A stretch of 19,761 bases of DNA, taken from assembly GCA_016844425.1 (NCBI GenBank), contig JAERML010000003.1:1-19761 (forward strand), in the 5' to 3' direction. The DNA is from Bacteroidota bacterium (GTDB lineage Bacteria; Bacteroidota; UBA10030; UBA6906). The first letter of the stretch is position 1, and each line of letters starts with the position of its first letter. The notes beneath the pieces were generated by a model that saw nothing but the letters and a program-made list of their open reading frames with translations, was not told the DNA's origin and searched no databases. Position numbers and translations under genes: made by a program. Positions 15,993-19,761 of this stretch are shown one piece after another.

Positions 15993-16921
15993 CTGATACG
16001 ATAGATACAAGGAAAGAGAATATCCATCGGTTTGAACACCGGGCGATGGCAACGATCTTTGAAATCCTGATCGCGGATGAAGATCTTCACTTTTCACACA
16101 GCGCAGCATTTGCTGCGTTTCAGGAGATTGATCGACTCGAACTAGAGCTCAGCAGGTATCTCCCGAACAGCGACATTGCAAGGATCAATAATCTGCCCCC
16201 GCATGGGAAGATCCGTGTCAGTTTCGATGCATTTCAATGTCTCTCACTCAGCTTGGAGTATTGGAAAGAGACTGAGGGAGCGTTCGATGTTGCGATTGGA
16301 AGAATGGTGGATGGTTGGAAGGGGAGAACGAGTGTTGCTGGTTCCTCCGGTGAACGTGAGCGTGCAAAGGAACAGAGCGGAATGCATCTGCTCGAGTTGG
16401 ACGAGGCGAGTCTGTCGGTTGGTGTCGGTGACTTCGTACCACTTGTCGATCTGGGTGCAATTGGAAAAGGATATGCCGTTGATCGGGGAGTGGAACTACT
16501 GAAGGAATGGGGAGTGAGTTCGGCACTTGTGCATGGTGGAATGAGCTCTGCCTTTGCATTCGGCGATCATGCTGGCGAGAGGGGATGGTCAACAACCTTG
16601 AGTTCCCCGGGAGAATTCACGGAGGTAATTCAGAAAGTTATTCTGAAGGACCAAGGCCTTGGCGGGTCGGGGACAAGAAAATGGTTACACATCGCGGACC
16701 CGCGAACCGGTGAACCTGTGGACCGGCTGCGGGCTGCCTGGGTTTGTTCAGACGCAGCTGCAAAAAGCGATGCGATCTCGACAGCATGTATGGTGATGAC
16801 CCCGACAGAGATCCAGAGATACATTTCGAGTCAGGAGAAGATGTGGGCTATTGTGTTTGAGGAGGGGGAGGAAGGGAAACCTGCATCGGTTCTTAGGTGT
16901 GGTCCCGGGATTTCGACTTGA
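15989..16921 (+). CDS. apbE: ApbE-type FAD:protein FMN transferase, no signal peptide
   Basis: This 310-residue protein attaches FMN from FAD to Ser/Thr of target proteins, in a Mg-dependent reaction. Visible family signatures are 'LSRYLPNSDIARINN', 'GAFDVAIGRMVDGWKG', 'LVDLGAIGKGYAVDRG', 'HIADPRTGEPVD' and 'KSDAISTACMVM' (the Asp/Thr metal-site region). I place the start at GTG 15989, overlapping the stop of the previous gene (GTGA) with AAGGA ten bases before it. The frame is open upstream to 15959, but that stretch is inside the previous gene. Neither start gives a signal peptide or lipobox, although most ApbE proteins are periplasmic lipoproteins, so this one is probably cytoplasmic or its export is non-standard. 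Its 3' end overlaps the opposing glycosyltransferase by 29 bases. No target with a clear D-G-x-S/T-G-A-S/T motif is encoded in the window. Confidence 0.88.
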   Translation: MTDTIDTRKENIHRFEHRAMATIFEILIADEDLHFSHSAAFAAFQEIDRLELELSRYLPNSDIARINNLPPHGKIRVSFDAFQCLSLSLEYWKETEGAFDVAIGRMVDGWKGRTSVAGSSGERERAKEQSGMHLLELDEASLSVGVGDFVPLVDLGAIGKGYAVDRGVELLKEWGVSSALVHGGMSSAFAFGDHAGERGWSTTLSSPGEFTEVIQKVILKDQGLGGSGTRKWLHIADPRTGEPVDRLRAAWVCSDAAAKSDAISTACMVMTPTEIQRYISSQEKMWAIVFEEGEEGKPASVLRCGPGIST

Positions 16922-17633
16922 AGAGAACTCGACGGATCAGCAGAATCTCTTTCAGGATCTGATGGGTACTTCGCCGGACGCTGATCCGGCTATCTCGATC
17001 ACATGTCCATTCGACAGGGAATTCCATAATCCGATATCCGTGGTTCCCTGCACGGAGAATGATTTCGATGTCGAACATAAACCCTTCCGTGATGCACTCG
17101 GCATACAGTGTTCGTGCGAGTTCTCCCCGATAGATTTTGAACCCACATTGTGTGTCGGTAAGATGAGAAGGAACATGCATCCATCGAACCATCAAGTTGT
17201 GAAAAAGGTGCGAAATGATTTTCCGATCCCAATCTTGTTCTCTCCGGATGATGCTTCCGGGGAGTCTTCTCGATCCAAGGGCCAGATCACATGCACCTTG
17301 TTGAAGTAATCGCAATCCCTTCAATATGTGCTCAAAGGGGATCGTCAATCCACTGTCGGCGAACATCACATACTCACCATGGGAAGCCAGGATGCCGGTT
17401 CGAATGGCATGTCCTTTTCCCCGATGAGGGCGGTTTTGAATGACGATTCGTGGAATACCCGGAGAGAGGGACGCCTCCTGAGCGAGCGCAGCTGTTCGAT
17501 CAGAGCTTCCATCGTCGACAATGATTACTTCTCCTGTTATCTGATTTCTCGAGAGAAATGTCGCAGCAGCTTGCATGTCGAGCGAAAGTTTTTTCTCCTC
17601 ATCGAAGGCCGGTATGATGATCGAAAGTAGCAT
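16893..17633 (-). CDS. Family 2 glycosyltransferase, polyprenyl-phosphate-sugar synthase type
   Basis: This 246-residue GT2 enzyme has the GT-A nucleotide-binding start 'LLSIIIPAFDEEKKL', 'EVIIVDDGSSDRT' with D40-D41, 'NRPHRGKGHAIRTGIL' and the acceptor-side stretch 'TDTQCGFKIYRGELAR' followed by 'GFMFDIEIILRA'. These match the dolichyl-phosphate glucose/mannose synthase group (ALG5/DPM1-like), which loads a polyprenyl phosphate with a sugar. No C-terminal membrane helices are present. At the metal-binding DXD position it reads 'FADSGLTIP' (residues 91-99), so the second Asp is Gly. I choose ATG 17633; TTG 17669 would add twelve residues, and neither has a good ribosome site. It is convergent with, and overlaps, the ApbE gene, and diverges from the isomerase gene. 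It could supply the Agl23-like protein at 14424. The sugar is not identifiable. Confidence 0.82.
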   Translation of the reverse strand: MLLSIIIPAFDEEKKLSLDMQAAATFLSRNQITGEVIIVDDGSSDRTAALAQEASLSPGIPRIVIQNRPHRGKGHAIRTGILASHGEYVMFADSGLTIPFEHILKGLRLLQQGACDLALGSRRLPGSIIRREQDWDRKIISHLFHNLMVRWMHVPSHLTDTQCGFKIYRGELARTLYAECITEGFMFDIEIILRAGNHGYRIMEFPVEWTCDRDSRISVRRSTHQILKEILLIRRVLFKSKSRDHT

Positions 17634-17766
17634 TGGGAGCAAGATACCGACGATCCAGAGCGTCTGCAAGGGAAAAAGAGACTATTCCGGTTTGGCCTTG
17701 AACTTGGGAATAGGTTCTGTCCATAAGTTGAAATAATATTTCATATACTATCCTCAATCTGGAACA

Positions 17767-17790
17767 TACGCAAGCTGTTGAAGATGCGTA
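17767..17790. repeat. Inverted repeat upstream of the isomerase gene
   Basis: TACGCA (17767-17772) and TGCGTA (17785-17790) are perfect inverted copies separated by twelve bases, ending 36 bases before the isomerase start. The repeat could be an operator for a dimeric regulator or a small hairpin in the leader. At six bases per arm it may be chance. Confidence 0.35.
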
Positions 17791-17814
17791 CCCGGATAGA
17801 AAGTCACGTTGAAA

Positions 17815-17822
17815 AAGGAGGG
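17815..17822 (+). promoter_or_regulatory. Ribosome binding site deciding the isomerase start
   Basis: AAGGAGGG, a near-perfect Shine-Dalgarno sequence, lies four bases before ATG 17827. It overlaps the codons that would follow the alternative TTG at 17809, so 17827 is the true start. Confidence 0.75.
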
Positions 17823-17826
17823 AAAT

Positions 17827-18756
17827 ATGAAATATGGAATTCCATTGATTGCCATCATTTCTATCCTGTCGCTTCTCCTCACCGCGTCAATGATCTATGC
17901 ACAGACCACCGCAGCACCTCAGATGAGGCATATCTCTGCGGCCTTGCAGAAAAAAGTCGCAGAGACGAACTACAAAGAGGTGAAAATCAAAGAAATCCCC
18001 GTTGCCATGCAGTGCTGGACGTTTCGTCGGTTCACCTTTTTCGAGGCACTTGCGAAAGTTGCGGAACTTGGCATCCAGAATATCCAGGCATACCCCGGGC
18101 AAGCGTTGGATAAGGAACTGCCTAATGCCAAGTTTGATCATTCCATGAATGAGGAACTCATGGCCAAGATCAAAGCCAAATTGAAAGAAGCTGGAGTATC
18201 GGTGGTGGCGTACGGTGTGTGCGATATTGGTGAGACCGAAGAGAGCATGAGAAAGGTGTTCAACTTTGCCCGTTCAATGGGTATCAAGACCATCGTCACG
18301 GAGCCGGTAGATGACGATTTCACAATTCTCGAAAAACTCGTGAAGGAATATGATATTGCCATCGCGATCCATAATCACCCTGCACCATCGAAATACAACC
18401 TCCCTGAAACTGTCTTTGACCATGTCAAGGTGAAGGATAACCGGATCGGTTCATGTGCAGACAACGGTCACTGGATGCGCGGTATGAATGATCCCCGCGA
18501 GGCGCTCAAACTGCTTGAAGGCCGTATCCTTGATGTTCATCTCAAGGATCGAAGCGGTTTCGGAACAAAAGAAGTGGAGGATGTTCCCTGGGGGGATGGA
18601 AAAGGGAATATCCGCGATCTGCTTGCAGAACTGACATTGCAGAAGTACAATGGTTTCATCACAATCGAGTATGAGAATGAAAAGGAAGTCAGCAATCCGG
18701 TTCCTGGAATCTTGAAAAGCTTGAAGTATGTCAAAAGCCTTCACACAAGCGACTGA
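17827..18756 (+). CDS. Exported sugar phosphate isomerase/epimerase-like TIM-barrel protein
   Basis: This 309-residue protein begins with a signal peptide ('IPLIAIISILSLLLTASMIYA', cleavage likely after 'IYAQ'). The mature part is a xylose isomerase-like TIM barrel (AP endonuclease family 2 superfamily), with 'VAMQCWTFRRFTFFEAL' on the first strand. Candidate metal or catalytic residues lie on later strands: E159 ('VTEPV'), H182 and H184 ('IHNHP'), D212 and H215 ('CADNGHW'), H238 ('DVHLKDR') and E281 ('TIEYENE'). Exported members often occur in clusters with DUF1080 and Gfo/Idh/MocA genes, where they are thought to act on keto sugars by epimerisation, isomerisation or elimination. It is not in the main operon but lies 0.9 kb downstream with its own promoter region. 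The start is ATG 17827 with a strong ribosome site. Confidence 0.85.
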   Translation: MKYGIPLIAIISILSLLLTASMIYAQTTAAPQMRHISAALQKKVAETNYKEVKIKEIPVAMQCWTFRRFTFFEALAKVAELGIQNIQAYPGQALDKELPNAKFDHSMNEELMAKIKAKLKEAGVSVVAYGVCDIGETEESMRKVFNFARSMGIKTIVTEPVDDDFTILEKLVKEYDIAIAIHNHPAPSKYNLPETVFDHVKVKDNRIGSCADNGHWMRGMNDPREALKLLEGRILDVHLKDRSGFGTKEVEDVPWGDGKGNIRDLLAELTLQKYNGFITIEYENEKEVSNPVPGILKSLKYVKSLHTSD

Positions 18757-18807
18757 GACAGGGAATCTCTCTTTTCATCCACAATCGCTTATTTGCCAGG
18801 GAGTGCA

Positions 18808-18837
18808 AGATTCCTATGACCCCTGCATGGGGAATCT
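18808..18837. terminator. Possible bidirectional stem-loop between convergent genes
   Basis: AGATTCC (18808-18814) pairs perfectly with GGAATCT (18831-18837), and a short inner CC/GG helix is possible around the TGCAT loop. It sits between the stops of the isomerase gene and the convergent peptidase-like gene. There is no T-run on either side, so it would be a weak or factor-dependent terminator at best. The remaining part of the 104-base spacer shows nothing else. Confidence 0.35.
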
Positions 18838-18860
18838 GAAGGAAGCCGAAGGCGGATCGG

Positions 18861-19739
18861 CTAGCGCCGTTTCATCTTGGGCGGAGCCTGGTACACCGGA
18901 AGTACGCCATACTCGCTGGCTGCCCAGAGCGTTAGGATCGCCGTGATGCCTGCGATGCCACGCTTTTCGTCTTGGCTCGGAAGTACCAGTCCATAGGTGT
19001 CAGCAACGAAATGCAGATGGTTGAGAATGCGCTTCGCCTGCGATCTCTCGATCCAGCCATGCCAGAGGTCAACTTGGTCGACGATCATCGCCTCATGTCG
19101 GCGCAGGAATTCCCCGAGTGAGATGAAGTTCTGGCTACGTGGCGTGTGTGGTCTGCAGAGGTTGAGAAGATCACCCAGATACTCATTCCACAACCTGGCG
19201 AAACCACGATTGCTTGGTTTGAGAAGGTATCGCGCCCTTGCAACGGAAAACCGTGCCTTCGTTCTGACCCGAAAGCGTGGAATGACTGGATGAAAATCAA
19301 GAATCGTCTGAATGGCTGTTTTATCCCGATCATCCCGTTCGTGATGAACCCATGTTTTCCTCAGGTCACGCCAGGAAAGAATCGAGAGAACATATTTCTT
19401 CTCGCTGTCAAAAATGATGAACTTTCCATTTTCTTCCTTGACAGCGGTCACCCAGTGACTCCATTCCTGCACGCACAGCAAGACCGGAATACCACGGCGG
19501 AGATACGATATGAGCTCCTGTCGGGCCTTCTCAGGTTCGAAGCGCCGGATAAACCTGAGGTCACAGTTGAAACGATGCGCTGCCTTGGCAAGCTGAAATT
19601 CATCGGAACCATACCACCAGCGAGCGCCGGCAATTTCAGTGATCTTGTTTTCATCAGCCAGGATGCCAAGCATAACAAGGGCATGCTTCAGGGCAAACGG
19701 TCCGCATTGCCACAGATTGGGTTGAGGATAGAATCCCAT
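18861..19739 (-). CDS. C39-like cysteine peptidase domain protein with unknown C-terminal half
   Basis: This 292-residue protein begins 'MGFYPQPNLWQCGPFALKHA', with Q6 and C12 at the spacing of the oxyanion Gln and catalytic Cys in peptidase family C39. H95 ('EWSHWVTAV') and D111 ('KFIIFDSEKKY') complete a papain-like triad, so the N-terminal 130 residues look like an active C39-type domain. There is no signal peptide, no ABC transporter domain as in bacteriocin exporters, and no neighbour that would be an obvious substrate. Residues about 135-292 are rich in Arg, Trp and His and match nothing I recognise. The start is ATG 19739, or TTG 19745 two codons earlier; GGGAAG lies upstream of both. 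It is convergent with the isomerase gene. The role could be processing of a peptide, or a domain that binds rather than cuts. Confidence 0.7.
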   Translation of the reverse strand: MGFYPQPNLWQCGPFALKHALVMLGILADENKITEIAGARWWYGSDEFQLAKAAHRFNCDLRFIRRFEPEKARQELISYLRRGIPVLLCVQEWSHWVTAVKEENGKFIIFDSEKKYVLSILSWRDLRKTWVHHERDDRDKTAIQTILDFHPVIPRFRVRTKARFSVARARYLLKPSNRGFARLWNEYLGDLLNLCRPHTPRSQNFISLGEFLRRHEAMIVDQVDLWHGWIERSQAKRILNHLHFVADTYGLVLPSQDEKRGIAGITAILTLWAASEYGVLPVYQAPPKMKRR

Positions 19740-19761
19740 TGACAAGATCTTCCCGCAGTAA

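Larger units (their letters stand above)
17634..17826. promoter_or_regulatory. AT-rich divergent intergenic region, likely two promoters
   Basis: This spacer between the divergently transcribed glycosyltransferase and isomerase genes must carry both promoters. It includes an AT-rich core at about 17728-17755. TATACT at 17744-17749 could be a plus-strand -10 element, but there is no -35-like hexamer at normal distance (TTGAAA at 17728 is only ten bases away). I see no Bacteroidota-type TAnnTTTG box. Confidence 0.35.

Noticed and set aside
16851..17309. Plus-strand open frame of 152 codons across the ApbE end and the glycosyltransferase
   Set aside because: It is antisense to a gene with clear GT2 motifs, has no ribosome site or recognisable domain, and reads as the complement of that gene.
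17728..17749. TTGAAA and TATACT as a sigma-70 promoter for the isomerase gene
   Set aside because: The spacer is only ten bases, far short of about seventeen. TATACT is kept only as a tentative -10 element.
19146..19742. Plus-strand open frame of 198 codons at the window end
   Set aside because: It mirrors the C39-like gene on the other strand; only the minus-strand protein has coherent catalytic motifs.
1..19761. Mobile element, prophage or CRISPR content
   Set aside because: No transposase, integrase, phage gene, terminal repeats or regularly spaced repeats were found in either strand.

Overview
The window reads as accessory metabolism of a Gram-negative, environmental bacterium. I infer the FCB or PVC superphyla (Ignavibacteriota-, Kiritimatiellota- or Planctomycetota-like). 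The reasons are the lipoprotein and Tat signals, HEAT-repeat/DUF1080 fusions, Tat-exported Gfo/Idh/MocA proteins, a NupG-like sugar permease, a discoidin-type lipoprotein next to multihaem cytochromes, and an Agl23-like protein. The taxon is inference. No rRNA, tRNA, CRISPR array, integrase or insertion sequence is visible, and there is no gene-free stretch over 300 bases.

Positions 1-16921 hold one tightly packed plus-strand cluster of twelve genes with gaps of 0-18 bases or 4-base overlaps, almost certainly a single operon whose promoter lies upstream of the window. The first half (1-11044) is a carbohydrate module. In order it holds a HEAT-repeat protein with a C-terminal beta-sandwich (5' cut), a DUF1080 (3-keto-disaccharide hydrolase) lipoprotein, a cytoplasmic Gfo/Idh/MocA dehydrogenase, a NupG-like MFS transporter, a Tat-exported Gfo/Idh/MocA protein, a 1120-residue HEAT lipoprotein ending in two DUF1080 domains, and a second Tat-exported Gfo/Idh/MocA protein. 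This fits oxidation of a glycoside to a 3-keto sugar, its cleavage in the periplasm or at the cell surface, and uptake of the product.

The second half (11045-16921) is a redox and envelope module: a seven-haem membrane-anchored cytochrome c, a cytochrome-b-like membrane protein translationally coupled to it, a lipoprotein with a discoidin-like domain, an Agl23-like GT-C membrane protein, and an ApbE-type flavin transferase without a signal peptide. That these genes share the operon with periplasmic sugar dehydrogenases is the most interesting feature of the window. It suggests, but does not prove, that electrons from periplasmic sugar oxidation enter a dedicated cytochrome route.

Downstream the order breaks. 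A minus-strand family 2 glycosyltransferase (polyprenyl-phosphate-sugar synthase type) overlaps the 3' end of the ApbE gene tail to tail. A 193-base divergent spacer separates it from a plus-strand exported TIM-barrel isomerase/epimerase, a plausible further step of the keto-sugar pathway. The window ends with a minus-strand C39-like cysteine peptidase domain protein that shows no obvious link to the rest.
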